Positions 14,846 through 25,418 of a DNA stretch of 64,000 nt are shown piece after piece. The stretch spans positions 124,001 to 188,000 of the forward strand of contig NZ_AP018694.1 of NCBI RefSeq assembly GCF_009689585.1. The letters run 5' to 3'. Position 1 is the first letter of the stretch. The number at the start of each line of letters is the position of its first letter. Both the position numbers and the translations under genes were made by a program. A model generated the notes under the pieces. It had not been told where the DNA came from. It did no database searches and worked only from the letters and a program-made list of their open reading frames with translations. The DNA comes from Aquipluma nitroreducens. GTDB lineage: Bacteria > Bacteroidota > Bacteroidia > Bacteroidales > Prolixibacteraceae.

Positions 14846-17296
14846 CTATTGTTTGCGTACTTCAATTACATCCCCCTTTTTAGTCATAACATCGTATTCG
14901 TAAACCTTCTTCAAGTCGGCAGCAGCCCGAACCGTTGAGTGGTTTAAAGGAGGAAGTATTTCGGTAACCGGATAGAACGAGTTGGGGTTTTCTCCCATGG
15001 CAATTGTCAAACCCTTACCTTTCAGCGGTGAATAAGAGCGAATGCGGCAATTTCCACCCAAAGCAGATTTGATGGTCGCCTTTATGATTTCGCCATTCTC
15101 CCATTGCATATTCACCTCAAAACCACCTCTGGCTTTTAGTCCGCTTACGCTTCCATCTTTCCACACCGAAGGTAGTGCAGGCAACAACTGTATAGCTCCG
15201 TCCTGACTTTGAAGCAACATTTCTGCAATTCCTGAAGTACATCCAAAATTACCGTCGATCTGGAAAGGCGGATGTGCATCGAAAAGGTTTGGATAAGTTC
15301 CACCAGCTCCTCTTCCACCTCCCATTATGGGTTTCAACTGCTCGGTTATCAGTTTGTAGGCATAGTCGCCATCGAGCAAACGCGCCCAAAAATTTACTTT
15401 CCAGCCCATCGACCATCCGGTTGAAGCATCGCCACGGGCTATCAAAGTAGTTTTTGCAGCATTAAATAATTCCGGATTGCGGTAAGGTGAAATCTGATTT
15501 GATGGAAAAAGTCCGTATAAATGCGATACATGCCGGTGCTTATCGTCCGGATTGTCCAAATCTTCCATCCATTCCTGCAATTGCCCCCACTTCCCAATTT
15601 GCATGGGGGGCATCCTTTTTAAAGTCTCGCTTAAAGTCATCGACAATTCCTGATCGGTATTCAGAATTCGGGCAGCTTCCATCGTCTTCGTAAAAATATC
15701 AAAAACCAATTGGTTGTCCATGGTCACTCCGGCGGCCAATGTCGATGGACGACCCTGCGGGTTATTTTCCGGAGAAGTAGAAGGGCAAACCACCAACCAA
15801 TGATTGACAGGCTCTTCAACTAAAAAATCGAGAAAAAACATAGCCGCTTCTTTGATCGCCGGATAAACCGATTTCAGGTATTCCTTATCGCCATTGTAGG
15901 CATATTTATCGAACAGGTGTTGCGAAAGCCACGCGCCGCCCATGGGCCACATGCCCCAGGTGGCGCCATCAATTGGCCCATTAATGCGCCAGATATCGGT
16001 ATTGTGGTGCAACACCCAACCTCTTGCCCCATACATATCCTGAGCCGTTTGCTTACCGGTTTCCGAAAGTTCACGAATCATCCGAACCAGAGGTTCGTTC
16101 ATTTCTGTCATATTTGTAATTTCCGATGGCCAGTAATTCATTTCGGTATTGATGTTTACCGTGTATTTACTATCCCACGCCGGAGCCAACTGGTCGTTCC
16201 ATATTCCCTGAAGGTTGGCAGGTTGTCCGCCTGGCCTTGAGGCTGAAATCAGCAAATAACGGCCAAACTGAAAGTAAAGGCTTACAAACTGTGGATCGTT
16301 TCCTTTTGCAAAGTCCGCCAGACGAACATTGGTAGGATTTTTTACTGCGTCGGGTACTCCCAAATCGAGTTTTACCCGATTAAAATAGTTCTGAAAATCG
16401 GTAACATGATCCTTTAAAATCTGGTCGTAACTCTTTTCCAGCGCCTTCTGAAGATAGCTGGTTGCACGTTCTTCTTCGTTGGCGCTTAAATCGTGGTAGT
16501 TTACGAAGTTGGTAGCAATTGAAATCAATAGGGTAACTTCATCGGCCTGGACGACATTCAGAGAACCTTCAGAAGCAGATATTTTACCGCCTTTAGCTTC
16601 AACTTTTACTTTGGCCTGAAATTTCACACTGCCCGGCATCTTCTCAAATTCGCTGGTTATTCCCGACATGATGAGTTCACCATTCTCATTGGCGGTAACA
16701 GTTACCTCCGAAGGTTTGGGCCTGTCCATGGTAGCCGAAAATGATATTGAACCGGTTTTGTCAGCTTTAAGTTGTACAACAATGACCTGATCGGGAAAAG
16801 ATGAAAATACGCTGGTTTCGTATTTCACGCCATTGGCTTCGTAACGCGATGATGCAGTTGCTTTTTCCAGATTGAGCTCGCGGTAATAATTCGTAAAATT
16901 CTCATGTCCGGGGAAAGTCAACTTCAGGTTACCCACCGTTTGGTAGGGCATCCCGTGTGACTTTTTTGTAATTATACTCTTATTCACCAGATCCTGCGCT
17001 TCCTTGTATTTGCCATCGAAAATCAGCTTCCTGACTTCAGGCAATGCTTCCTTTGCATCCGGATTATCGTTACGATTCGGACCACCAGCCCACAAGGTGT
17101 TTTCATTTAACTGAATGACTTCATTGACCGGATCACCAAAAACCATAGCACCAAGGCGGCCATTTCCTACAGGAAGCGCTTCAACCCATTGTTTGGCAGG
17201 TTGATCGTACCAAAGTTTTAAGATGGAGTTGTCCTGCGCACCCGCATCAAAAACCAATGCCAGGCACAGTATCCAATAAGCAATTATCTTTTTCAT
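14846..17296 (-). CDS. GH95 family glycosidase (alpha-L-fucosidase or alpha-L-galactosidase)
   Basis: The 816-residue secreted protein (signal peptide ending near FDAGAQ) matches GH95 over its full length. The N-terminal beta domain starts with [23 protein letters not shown]. The helical barrel contains [35 protein letters not shown] (the region of the general acid Glu) and [20 protein letters not shown]95 inverting enzymes release alpha-1,2-L-fucose or L-galactose from side chains of xyloglucan or complex xylan; family members in Bacteroides heteroxylan PULs include L-galactosidases. It is the last gene of the PUL, 36 bp after a GH43 gene, and probably acts in the periplasm. Which sugar it removes is not decided by sequence alone. 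Confidence 0.9.
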   Translation of the reverse strand: MKKIIAYWILCLALVFDAGAQDNSILKLWYDQPAKQWVEALPVGNGRLGAMVFGDPVNEVIQLNENTLWAGGPNRNDNPDAKEALPEVRKLIFDGKYKEAQDLVNKSIITKKSHGMPYQTVGNLKLTFPGHENFTNYYRELNLEKATASSRYEANGVKYETSVFSSFPDQVIVVQLKADKTGSISFSATMDRPKPSEVTVTANENGELIMSGITSEFEKMPGSVKFQAKVKVEAKGGKISASEGSLNVVQADEVTLLISIATNFVNYHDLSANEEERATSYLQKALEKSYDQILKDHVTDFQNYFNRVKLDLGVPDAVKNPTNVRLADFAKGNDPQFVSLYFQFGRYLLISASRPGGQPANLQGIWNDQLAPAWDSKYTVNINTEMNYWPSEITNMTEMNEPLVRMIRELSETGKQTAQDMYGARGWVLHHNTDIWRINGPIDGATWGMWPMGGAWLSQHLFDKYAYNGDKEYLKSVYPAIKEAAMFFLDFLVEEPVNHWLVVCPSTSPENNPQGRPSTLAAGVTMDNQLVFDIFTKTMEAARILNTDQELSMTLSETLKRMPPMQIGKWGQLQEWMEDLDNPDDKHRHVSHLYGLFPSNQISPYRNPELFNAAKTTLIARGDASTGWSMGWKVNFWARLLDGDYAYKLITEQLKPIMGGGRGAGGTYPNLFDAHPPFQIDGNFGCTSGIAEMLLQSQDGAIQLLPALPSVWKDGSVSGLKARGGFEVNMQWENGEIIKATIKSALGGNCRIRSYSPLKGKGLTIAMGENPNSFYPVTEILPPLNHSTVRAAADLKKVYEYDVMTKKGDVIEVRKQ

Positions 17297-17332
17297 TTCT
17301 TTGCGTTTTAAAATTCAAAGTTCAACAGCCAG

Positions 17333-18682
17333 TTATTCAAACTTAACCCAGTCAACCTCTACCCTATTTTCATCTTTCAAAACAACAACAAGGTTATGAA
17401 TTCCAGCTTGAAATTTGGATACTTTTGCCTCAACCGGGTTCCAACCTGAACTTTTTGGAATTTTAACTTCAGCAATTACCGACCCGTCAACTTTATCCAG
17501 ACGCACCTGAAGGATTCCTCCATTTACAGACTTTGCCTTTACCTCAACCGTTTTCAGCTTTTCTTTGCCAAAATCAACAGTATTGTATTTTACCCAGGCG
17601 CCTTTGCTGTCGAGTATTGTTTTCCAGCCATTAAAGGTGTTCGCTGAATCCACGAAAGCGATGGATGAACCGGTTTCGCTTTTACTGCTGTATCGGTCAA
17701 TCTCAATTTTGTTAGTGGCTAAACTTACTCCTACTCCACGCAAAGTCGGCGTTACTTTCCGGATTGTGCCATCCGCATTGAAGGATAAACTATCGACTCT
17801 TATCGACCTATTTTTATCGAACTTTGGAGAATAGTCGTTGTGATGATAAAACAAATACCATTGTCCTTTATACTCCACAAACGATTGATGGTTGGTCCAG
17901 CAGTTAACAGGCGATTCGTCCATCACTACTCCTGCCATTTTGAAAGGTCCCATCGGGTTATCGCCAATGGCATATTCGAGCCGTTCTATTTTATTTTCAA
18001 CATGCGGAATCGTCAGGTAATAAATGTTGTTTCGCTCAAACAAAAACGGACCTTCTTTCAATCCTTTCTGCGGAAGGTTAGCTATAATCTGCGGCTCCGA
18101 TGCCAACTCGGTCATGTTATCTTTCAATTTGGCCACAACGATATTTCCCATTGCCCAGTAGATATAAGCCTGTCCGTCTTTGTCGATAAACACATTCGGA
18201 TCGATGCCATTCACCCCCTTAATTGGCTCGGGAAGCGGAATGTATGGACCTTCAGGCTGATCGGCAACAGCGACACCAACCCCAAAACCTTTACGGCCAT
18301 TGGCATCGGCAACCTTTTTGTTTGCCGGGAAATAGAAATAGTACTTGCCGTTTCTTTCAACACAATCTGGCGCCCACATGCTGTACGAGGTTGAATCGAC
18401 CCAGGCCACTTTATTCTGGCTGACAATCATTCCATGATCGATCCAGTCGGTCAGGTTTTCAGACGAAAACACATGGTAATCCGCCATGCAGAACCAGTCT
18501 TTTCTCAAACCTTTTCCTTCAGGTGCGAGAATATCGTGCGATGGAAAAACATACACTTTGCCATTGAATACCCGCGCCGTTGGATCGGCCGAGAACTGGT
18601 CGCGGACAATTGGATTTTGTGCTGAAAGACTATTTGTGCCCATTACAGCCAGACTAAATATGAGTGATTTAAAGTATTTCAT
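17333..18682 (-). CDS. GH43 glycosidase with C-terminal CBM6-like domain
   Basis: After a signal peptide (to about residue 22), residues 25-320 form a five-bladed GH43 propeller with the expected acidic triad: D33 (SADPTA), Asp in GIDPNVF and Glu in LKEGPFLF. Residues about 325-449 resemble a CBM6 jelly roll, with the closing VEVDWVKFE. GH43 enzymes with this layout are alpha-L-arabinofuranosidases or beta-xylosidases, and the CBM would hold the enzyme on xylan or arabinan. All three catalytic carboxylates are intact. The neighbours are GH9 and GH95 genes in the same operon. Subfamily and bond specificity are not certain. Confidence 0.88.
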   Translation of the reverse strand: MKYFKSLIFSLAVMGTNSLSAQNPIVRDQFSADPTARVFNGKVYVFPSHDILAPEGKGLRKDWFCMADYHVFSSENLTDWIDHGMIVSQNKVAWVDSTSYSMWAPDCVERNGKYYFYFPANKKVADANGRKGFGVGVAVADQPEGPYIPLPEPIKGVNGIDPNVFIDKDGQAYIYWAMGNIVVAKLKDNMTELASEPQIIANLPQKGLKEGPFLFERNNIYYLTIPHVENKIERLEYAIGDNPMGPFKMAGVVMDESPVNCWTNHQSFVEYKGQWYLFYHHNDYSPKFDKNRSIRVDSLSFNADGTIRKVTPTLRGVGVSLATNKIEIDRYSSKSETGSSIAFVDSANTFNGWKTILDSKGAWVKYNTVDFGKEKLKTVEVKAKSVNGGILQVRLDKVDGSVIAEVKIPKSSGWNPVEAKVSKFQAGIHNLVVVLKDENRVEVDWVKFE

Positions 18683-18788
18683 GTGTCTATAATTTGATTT
18701 TTAATTGCCACATGGAACTCCCAAATAATCATTCTCCTGCGTGAGAATGGTTTTCTAATGGTCGTTTCATGATATTATCTCTAAAGTA

Positions 18789-21368
18789 TTATTTCGTTTC
18801 TTTCACCAGATCTTCAACAGCATTTGCCAAGAAAACATACCAGGCACCACCGTCGATAATGCATTCGTTTTCGCCCCAGAAGAATGGCCAGTCATCTTTA
18901 TTTTCGAGGAAGTCCGGGTTCAGCAATATTAATCCGGGAACAACACCACCGGCAATAACTGTAAAATCGGCCCGGTTATTTCCATAGGCCATTTTCTTAG
19001 AACGGGTTCCTACTGAACTAACAAAAGACAAATTGGAATACGGATGGCAACCCAACACATAATTCAGTCCCTTATAAACATACTCGGCATCAATTATTTC
19101 AGGGAATGCTTTGTGCACAAAGTAATTGGTGATCGACCAGTTTATCGCCTGCGAACTTCCGCCCCAGCCACTGGTTATTATCGGCACTCCATAAGGATTA
19201 CCCTTCACACTATTATCAATTATTTCTTTGTATTTCAGCACGTAGCCTTTCAGCTTGGCTTTATATGCAGCATCCATGTATGGGATTGCAGTAAGCGCCT
19301 GATTAAATCCGCTCCTGCCACCAAAAGCTGCGAAAAAACCAGAATTCCGTCCAGTTCCTCCAGTCATCCGGTCAAGCGCTGGCCAGATTTGATCCAGAAA
19401 CCGGTCGGCATACTTCTTATCTTTTGTGGTAATGTATAACTGAAGAACCGTATTTACATCGGCGCCTTTCCCCATCATTTTCATGAACGGATCTTCGTTT
19501 TCTTTGGGATGTTTTGTCGCTTCATCGGCTTCTTCAAACAGTCTTCTGGCACATACTAAACTTCTGTCGGCAAGATCGTTGTTGTAACCTCTTAGCGCAC
19601 GACTAGCTTCGGCCAACGAGGCGGCAGTCTGATAATCTAAAAATGAACTTCGGTTGGTGAATGCCCAGCGATCGTCCATGGTTCCGCTGGATAAACCGTC
19701 TGATTCATACGGTTTCAGATTTGGATTGTATGGAAGATTATCGGTTTCGTTGATGGCATCGCCAAGGTGATGATATTGGTGAAGATTAGGAACAATGATT
19801 CCACGAACCGGGTGACCTATATTTTCACACTGAGCCACCAGATTCAAAGTACCGTGCTCAATTTGCTGCAATAGATCCGGTTTTCCGTCAGGACGGTGAA
19901 TATCGACATAGCGGGTCTTCTGGTCGATGTAGGTTTCATCCCGATCAACTTTGAAATTTTCCCAGGTATCAACAAAACTCGAAATCACACTGTTGTGCGA
20001 ACCCGTTTGAATGTCGAAATCACCGGCATCGAACCAGCCGCCAACGGCCATATTGGGAATCCGTTCCAACGATTTGTATTTGGTATCTGTGGTTGGTCCC
20101 TGAACATAGCCATCAAAATGCTGGTGATTGACCGGGGCCTGAAGGCAATCGTCTTTATAAGGAGCGCCATGCCAAATCCGGTAAGCCTCGTTCACCTCCA
20201 TGTGATCCATTTGCACCGGAAACCATACATCCATTGTTGGATACCATATTTTGTCATAAACATTTGGACCGATAACGAAAGTATTTGTTTTTTGATTGCC
20301 ATACTGTATGTAATAAACGCCTGATTCTTTTACCGAACTGAAATCGAATCTGGCGTAATTGTAGCGAAGATATTTTCCCCAGACTTTAACATCGCCCTTA
20401 AATTTCTCGATGAATTTGCCTTCGGCGTTAATCTGGAAAACTGATGCCTTTGTCAGTGGTGTATCATTCTTATCTAATTCAATAACAGCTACTTTATCCT
20501 GACTTGGTGTATAACCTACCTGTGAGAAACCAATCATGGGTTCCCGTTTCCAGTTGGTAATTGCATTGGGTTCGAGGTACCATGTCAATACTTTGCCGGT
20601 TTTATTGGCCGGAAGCAAACTACGAACTACAAACCATCCGTTCTGGGTTAAGTTGCGACCGTCGAAAAGCATCAAATCAGCATCTAAACTCTTAATGGTA
20701 ACAAAGCGTTCAGGATCTTCAGGAGCCAATACGATTGCTTTACCAGTTGCTAATGGATATGGAACGATAAATTCACCTTTACCCCTGTCGTCAAAAGTGG
20801 TATGGCCATTAAACTGAGGAATCTTATTGCTGATCGGTTCAATTTGGGTTGAACTTGCAGGATATTTAGGAAAAATTGCGGGATTACCGTCAACGAGATA
20901 AGTCTTTTCAAAATAAGCCGAAGGTAAAAATTCAAGATTGAAACCGGCTTTTCCAACAAGTTCCTGCGGAATTGGCTTATCCAGAAAAACAGAAATTTCG
21001 ACTCCGTTTCCTTTCGGTGTAACACTTATTTTTGAATTAAAATTATAGTCCTTATAGCCTAACTCCACACTTATCGTTTGCGTTGCCTTATCAACATTCC
21101 GGCTAACAACCTTGGGTATCAAGTCCCATTGTTCAGGAGTGTTTTGCAATCTGACTGCACCACCGGTGACGGTTCTAACTCCATGGTGAATCATTTCAAT
21201 TCCGGCTGTTTTTTCGTCGTTAAACATACCGTTGTACTGGTTGCTATAAACCAGAACATTTACTCCGGTTTTTTCAAAATAGTCGAGCTCATTCAACCGA
21301 AGTTGCTGGGCATACAAGCTGTAGGAAGCTATGAAAAGGGCTAAAAAAAGGGTTAGTTGCTTTAACAT
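18789..21368 (-). CDS. GH9 family endo-glycanase (cellulase-like)
   Basis: The 859-residue protein has a signal peptide, an N-terminal beta-rich region of about 250 residues, a CelD-N-type immunoglobulin-like domain (near residues 280-375, starting GFSQVGYTPSQDKVAVIEL), and a C-terminal GH9 (alpha/alpha)6 barrel. Catalytic features are present: GGWFDAGDFDIQTG with the base Asp, LGCHPYSNLSFVSSVG, and the acid Glu in WGENECIIDGGAWY. GH9 inverting enzymes cut beta-1,4-glucans; some act on mixed-linkage glucan, xyloglucan or with exo-activity. It is the only obvious endo-acting candidate in this PUL. The long N-terminal extension before the Ig domain is unusual and unassigned. Confidence 0.9.
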   Translation of the reverse strand: MLKQLTLFLALFIASYSLYAQQLRLNELDYFEKTGVNVLVYSNQYNGMFNDEKTAGIEMIHHGVRTVTGGAVRLQNTPEQWDLIPKVVSRNVDKATQTISVELGYKDYNFNSKISVTPKGNGVEISVFLDKPIPQELVGKAGFNLEFLPSAYFEKTYLVDGNPAIFPKYPASSTQIEPISNKIPQFNGHTTFDDRGKGEFIVPYPLATGKAIVLAPEDPERFVTIKSLDADLMLFDGRNLTQNGWFVVRSLLPANKTGKVLTWYLEPNAITNWKREPMIGFSQVGYTPSQDKVAVIELDKNDTPLTKASVFQINAEGKFIEKFKGDVKVWGKYLRYNYARFDFSSVKESGVYYIQYGNQKTNTFVIGPNVYDKIWYPTMDVWFPVQMDHMEVNEAYRIWHGAPYKDDCLQAPVNHQHFDGYVQGPTTDTKYKSLERIPNMAVGGWFDAGDFDIQTGSHNSVISSFVDTWENFKVDRDETYIDQKTRYVDIHRPDGKPDLLQQIEHGTLNLVAQCENIGHPVRGIIVPNLHQYHHLGDAINETDNLPYNPNLKPYESDGLSSGTMDDRWAFTNRSSFLDYQTAASLAEASRALRGYNNDLADRSLVCARRLFEEADEATKHPKENEDPFMKMMGKGADVNTVLQLYITTKDKKYADRFLDQIWPALDRMTGGTGRNSGFFAAFGGRSGFNQALTAIPYMDAAYKAKLKGYVLKYKEIIDNSVKGNPYGVPIITSGWGGSSQAINWSITNYFVHKAFPEIIDAEYVYKGLNYVLGCHPYSNLSFVSSVGTRSKKMAYGNNRADFTVIAGGVVPGLILLNPDFLENKDDWPFFWGENECIIDGGAWYVFLANAVEDLVKETK

Positions 21369-21389
21369 GACTTTGTTATGTAGTTTATA

Positions 21390-22958
21390 CTAGTTTTTTG
21401 TAATCTGATCGCTGATGTGGAAAAAGTCGAAATCGGCATACCCGCCGGGCGTTTTGGTCGAGTAATTGAATAACCCGAAACGATAGCCCATAAAATGTTC
21501 CATCAGGGTGTATTCCATTTTTAATTCTCCACCTATCACGTTCCATGTTTTACCATCGAGGCTGTAGTAAAATTTGGCGACATCAATTTTATCCCTGAAA
21601 TCACAGTCAATCTTCAGATAAATTTTGTTTTGCGACAGCGGTATACTTTGCAATTCGGTAGGCTTGTCGGTTTTGTTACTGACCATGAAAACCTGTTTTT
21701 GCCCGTTGACAATTTTCACTCCTACTTGGCCAAATTTTCGCTGGAAGGCAGTCAAACCGGCAAAATCGCCATCTTTCATTCCTGAAGCATCAAGCATCGT
21801 AGTGCCTGAACAAACCGGACCAAAGGTGCGCTGTGTCAAAGTGTTTCTTGATTTTAAAAACAAGCTGTCGATTCGGCCCGTTTTCAGGCGCAAATAACCT
21901 TTTCGTTCGGTAACCGACCACAACGAATTATCCGGATTGTGATTCCACTGCCAAACCAATGGCAATGCCGGTTCGTTCTTCTTTCGGGTAAACTCATCGT
22001 TGTTCACAATTCCCGGAATTAAACCTTTGCTGGCAGGCAAATCAAGTGTTTCCGGAACTTTTCCATTGACTCCAATAATTGGCCAGCCGCCTTCCCATTT
22101 CATCGGAACAAGAAAAGGAATTCGGCCAACTGAACCATGGTCCTGAAATAAATAAGCGAACCAACGACCATCAGGTGTATCGATTATTCCACCCTGTGCC
22201 ACTCCCTGATCCTGAAGCGCCACTCTCCCTTCCCATGGTCCGGTAATCTGATCGGCACGGTGAACCACCACGGTGCGCATTCCGCCACGCGGCCACGCAA
22301 TGTTGAAGAGGTAATATTTCCCGTTTACCTTAAAAAGCTGCGAACCCTCACCAAGGCCAACATTCTGACCAAGAGGTGCATTGGCGTTTTCAATTAAAAT
22401 CCGATCGGTTCCTTCCTTTATTCCTGAAAGATCATCTTTCAGCTCCACAATATGCAACTTACCCACACCGGATATCAGGTAAATCTTCCCATCGTCGTCG
22501 AACCACAAGCTAGCATCATGAATCCCCGGGCTAAATGAAGTGGTTTCCCAAGGGCCTTTTTCAATGTCTTTCGTTTTATAAATATAGGTTTTGTCGGTTG
22601 TTTGGGCATAGGTCGAAATGTAATACATCCCATTATGAAACCGGATACTGCTTGCCCACGAACCTCTGCCATAAGTACTTTTGCCGTTGACGAGATTCAT
22701 CGCATCTACATCATCCAGAATCTGATAGGCATAACTTGCCATTTCCCAGTTTACAAGGTCTTTCGATTTCATTACCGGAACTCCGGGAGCCATGTGCATT
22801 GTTGTGCTGCTCATGTAATACGTATCGCCTACGCGAATCACAGAAATATCAGGAACATCGGCCCAAATAATTGGATTATGGGCCGAATTAACCTGTGCAA
22901 AAAGACTATTGCAGCATAAGATTAATCCTGCAATAAAACCAAAATAAGATGTATTCAT
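21390..22958 (-). CDS. GH43 glycosidase, two-domain beta-xylosidase/arabinofuranosidase type
   Basis: The 522-residue secreted enzyme (signal to about residue 22) has an N-terminal GH43 propeller opening with NPIIWADVPDISVIRVGDTYY and a C-terminal beta-sandwich of about 190 residues of the GH43_C2/DUF1349 type. The triad is visible: Asp in PDISV (D37), Asp in IHDASLWFDDDG, and Glu in GLGEGSQLFKV. This arrangement is typical of GH43 subfamily 12-like enzymes, which release arabinofuranose from xylan, xyloglucan or arabinan, or xylose from xylo-oligosaccharides. It lies between GH9 and GH127/146 genes with gaps of 21 and 42 bp. Subfamily assignment is from memory of motifs. Confidence 0.88.
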   Translation of the reverse strand: MNTSYFGFIAGLILCCNSLFAQVNSAHNPIIWADVPDISVIRVGDTYYMSSTTMHMAPGVPVMKSKDLVNWEMASYAYQILDDVDAMNLVNGKSTYGRGSWASSIRFHNGMYYISTYAQTTDKTYIYKTKDIEKGPWETTSFSPGIHDASLWFDDDGKIYLISGVGKLHIVELKDDLSGIKEGTDRILIENANAPLGQNVGLGEGSQLFKVNGKYYLFNIAWPRGGMRTVVVHRADQITGPWEGRVALQDQGVAQGGIIDTPDGRWFAYLFQDHGSVGRIPFLVPMKWEGGWPIIGVNGKVPETLDLPASKGLIPGIVNNDEFTRKKNEPALPLVWQWNHNPDNSLWSVTERKGYLRLKTGRIDSLFLKSRNTLTQRTFGPVCSGTTMLDASGMKDGDFAGLTAFQRKFGQVGVKIVNGQKQVFMVSNKTDKPTELQSIPLSQNKIYLKIDCDFRDKIDVAKFYYSLDGKTWNVIGGELKMEYTLMEHFMGYRFGLFNYSTKTPGGYADFDFFHISDQITKN

Positions 22959-23000
22959 TTTATGGATATTTACTTTTTTATTCTAAAAACTGAATGTGAA

Positions 23001-25391
23001 TTAGCTATTCTTTCTTATTAATCTGATGTAATAAACCGCTCCTGCCGTGCTTTCTGGAAGCGCCTGAAATTTAACGCGGACATGGTTTTTTCCTGTTACC
23101 ATAGCATCTGGTATGGGATAAACCACATCTTTAAACATCGACAAGTTCCATTTCCCGGTATTGTCTTCGTTTACCAGCTTTTCATCGTCAATAGATATGT
23201 CGAATTTGCGGGTTCCCCATTCAGCACCCCAATAGCGAACCATCAGGCTGAGATTGGTTTCCGACTTTGTTGCCAGATCGTAACTGAAATAGCCTCCATC
23301 GCGCGCCTCACGAAAAAACTCATTTAAATTGTTGCCTTTGTTCGATTTTTCCAGTAGCATGGCATGGTCAACTTCGGGTTGTTGCTCGCCAGGAGCTACC
23401 TGATCGACAGTGCGTTTTTCAAGGGCAAGTTTTTCATTTTCGATGTTTACCAATGAATCGGTGTATGCTTTGTAACCTGAATTTGACAAAGCCAGCCAAT
23501 ACATCATATACCTGGCATCGTGAATTTTACTAAAGGGTTCCAGCGTAAGTTCGGTGGGATTGGCCATTTTTACATTCAGGGTAAAGTTCAGAGGTTTGTC
23601 CTTCACAGGGATCAACTTATTCCCAATATTTTGAATATCGTCATCGATCAGGATTGGGGCTTTATCAACTGGTAAAAATTCTCCGCTTGAAGATTGTCCC
23701 CAACGGCCATCGTCTGCAATCAAGCCTTTTAAATCTTCAGTTCCGGTTTTGGCACCCAGCAAAATCGGCCCGTGCATAAAAGCGATGTATTCAGGAACAT
23801 TCGGCAAATGTTCGATGGTATTGTGCATGGGAAAAGTTAGTTGAACCACATCCCCTTTCTTCCATTTCCGGTTGATGCAAACGTAAGATGAAGGAAGTTC
23901 GGAACAGTCAACATCCTTTCCGTTCACAACAATCTTCAAAGCGCCCTTGCCTACCCATGCCGGGTAACGAACCAACAATTTGAAACTTGCAGCTCCTTCC
24001 GTAATTGTAAGTTTTGTTTGTTCTTCGTATGGGAAACTAGTTTCCTGTCTGATCTTCACGCCGTTTTCTTTCCAGTTGAGTTCGGAAGCAATAAAAAGAT
24101 TCAGGAACAAAGAATCTTTTGAATGCGTGTAAATGAATTGGTTGTATTTACCGTGGTTTTCCATACCACTGCCGACGCAACACCACATGGCTTCGTTTGG
24201 CGCTGAGTAAACCCGGTAATGACGCGGACGTGCCGGAGTGAAATAAACATATCCGCCGTGTTCGGGATGCTGAGTTGAAAGAATGTGATTGAATAGGGTA
24301 CGTTCGTAATAATCGGCATATTTTGCCGCTGGGTGCGCCCGAAACAAATCTTCGGTTAATTTGAGCATATTATATGAATTGCATGATTCGGGGCCGTCGT
24401 TTACATTGACAAAATCGATGCACGACTCTTTGGCTGGAAAGTGTTCCCTTCGGCTATTGCCACCAAATGCCAACGAACGGTTGGTTGTTACCGTTTCCCA
24501 GAAAAAGCTACCCGCTTTATCGTATTTTGCATCATGACCAAGCTCTGCAATCCGCTCGAAACCTATAAATTTCGGAATCTGGGTATTGGCATGTTTGTTA
24601 TCAAGCATATCAATTCCCTGCGACAACGGGTCGAGGAACATTTTGTGAGAATAACGTTTCGCGGCAGCCAAGTATTTTTCATCTCCTGAAATCTGGTAAG
24701 CATCGGCAAGCACTTCATTCATGCCACCATGTTCGTTAGCGAGCATATCTTCCATTTGCTTATCCGACAAGTCCTGAGTAATCGTGATTGCCCAATCGCA
24801 AAAATTCAGAAAAATTTGTTTGGCATCGGCATTTCCGGTATACAACCAGGCATCCCGAAGTCCGGCAAACATCTTGTGAATGTTGTAGTAGGGCGCCCAG
24901 TATTTCCAAATTACGCCCACTTCTCCCGATTTAATCTTTGGCCACAAACCGGCACTGTTCGGAATACCTCCGACATATCCCACACCCCAGTCGGGATATT
25001 TCTGTGCATTGGCTTCCTGGCAGGCTTTTAGTTCCGAAATCATATAATCCATGCGCCTTTTGCATTCGGCATTTCCGGTAGCCGCATAATTCATTGCCAA
25101 CGCCGACAGGTAATGACCTCCTACATGTCCGTCGAGGCCTTCCCAGTTCGGATAACTTTTCGCCTTTTCGGGCAATCCGGCTTCTTTGCGGTAAGGCGCC
25201 AGTAAACGATCGACATCGTATTTCAAAAGAACTTCGATGTTCAGGTCGCGAGCATGTTTGAACGGTCCTTCAAGAAGTTTCACATCACTCAAAGGAAATT
25301 CGTTGGGATACAATTTATTTTGAGCTTCAGAATATAAACTTCCCTCAAAAACAAGGAAAGTAAATAGAATCAGATAAACTAGTTTATTCAT
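23001..25391 (-). CDS. GH127/GH146-type beta-L-arabinofuranosidase (DUF1680)
   Basis: The 796-residue secreted protein has the (alpha/alpha)6 barrel of the DUF1680 clan. The zinc-thiolate catalytic apparatus is visible: Glu335-Cys337 in GPESCNSYNML, and the Cys pair at 404/405 in MWCCVGSG; EHGGMNEVLAD lines the active site. The retaining mechanism in this clan uses a zinc-bound cysteine as nucleophile. Enzymes release beta-L-arabinofuranose from arabinan, RG-II-like glycans or hydroxyproline-linked arabinans. The C-terminal 250 residues include additional beta domains of the DUF4986 type, more like GH146 than GH127. It lies between GH29 and GH43 genes. The substrate fits an arabinose-rich glycan. 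Confidence 0.87.
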   Translation of the reverse strand: MNKLVYLILFTFLVFEGSLYSEAQNKLYPNEFPLSDVKLLEGPFKHARDLNIEVLLKYDVDRLLAPYRKEAGLPEKAKSYPNWEGLDGHVGGHYLSALAMNYAATGNAECKRRMDYMISELKACQEANAQKYPDWGVGYVGGIPNSAGLWPKIKSGEVGVIWKYWAPYYNIHKMFAGLRDAWLYTGNADAKQIFLNFCDWAITITQDLSDKQMEDMLANEHGGMNEVLADAYQISGDEKYLAAAKRYSHKMFLDPLSQGIDMLDNKHANTQIPKFIGFERIAELGHDAKYDKAGSFFWETVTTNRSLAFGGNSRREHFPAKESCIDFVNVNDGPESCNSYNMLKLTEDLFRAHPAAKYADYYERTLFNHILSTQHPEHGGYVYFTPARPRHYRVYSAPNEAMWCCVGSGMENHGKYNQFIYTHSKDSLFLNLFIASELNWKENGVKIRQETSFPYEEQTKLTITEGAASFKLLVRYPAWVGKGALKIVVNGKDVDCSELPSSYVCINRKWKKGDVVQLTFPMHNTIEHLPNVPEYIAFMHGPILLGAKTGTEDLKGLIADDGRWGQSSSGEFLPVDKAPILIDDDIQNIGNKLIPVKDKPLNFTLNVKMANPTELTLEPFSKIHDARYMMYWLALSNSGYKAYTDSLVNIENEKLALEKRTVDQVAPGEQQPEVDHAMLLEKSNKGNNLNEFFREARDGGYFSYDLATKSETNLSLMVRYWGAEWGTRKFDISIDDEKLVNEDNTGKWNLSMFKDVVYPIPDAMVTGKNHVRVKFQALPESTAGAVYYIRLIRKNS

Positions 25392-25418
25392 TTTTCAGTA
25401 ATCAATACAATTTAAAAA

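Noticed and set aside
17840-18394. Long plus-strand ORFs within the PUL (also at 27565, 29374, 40333 and 43207)
   Set aside because: They are antisense shadows of GH43, GH3 and other genes whose motifs and catalytic residues are clear on the minus strand.
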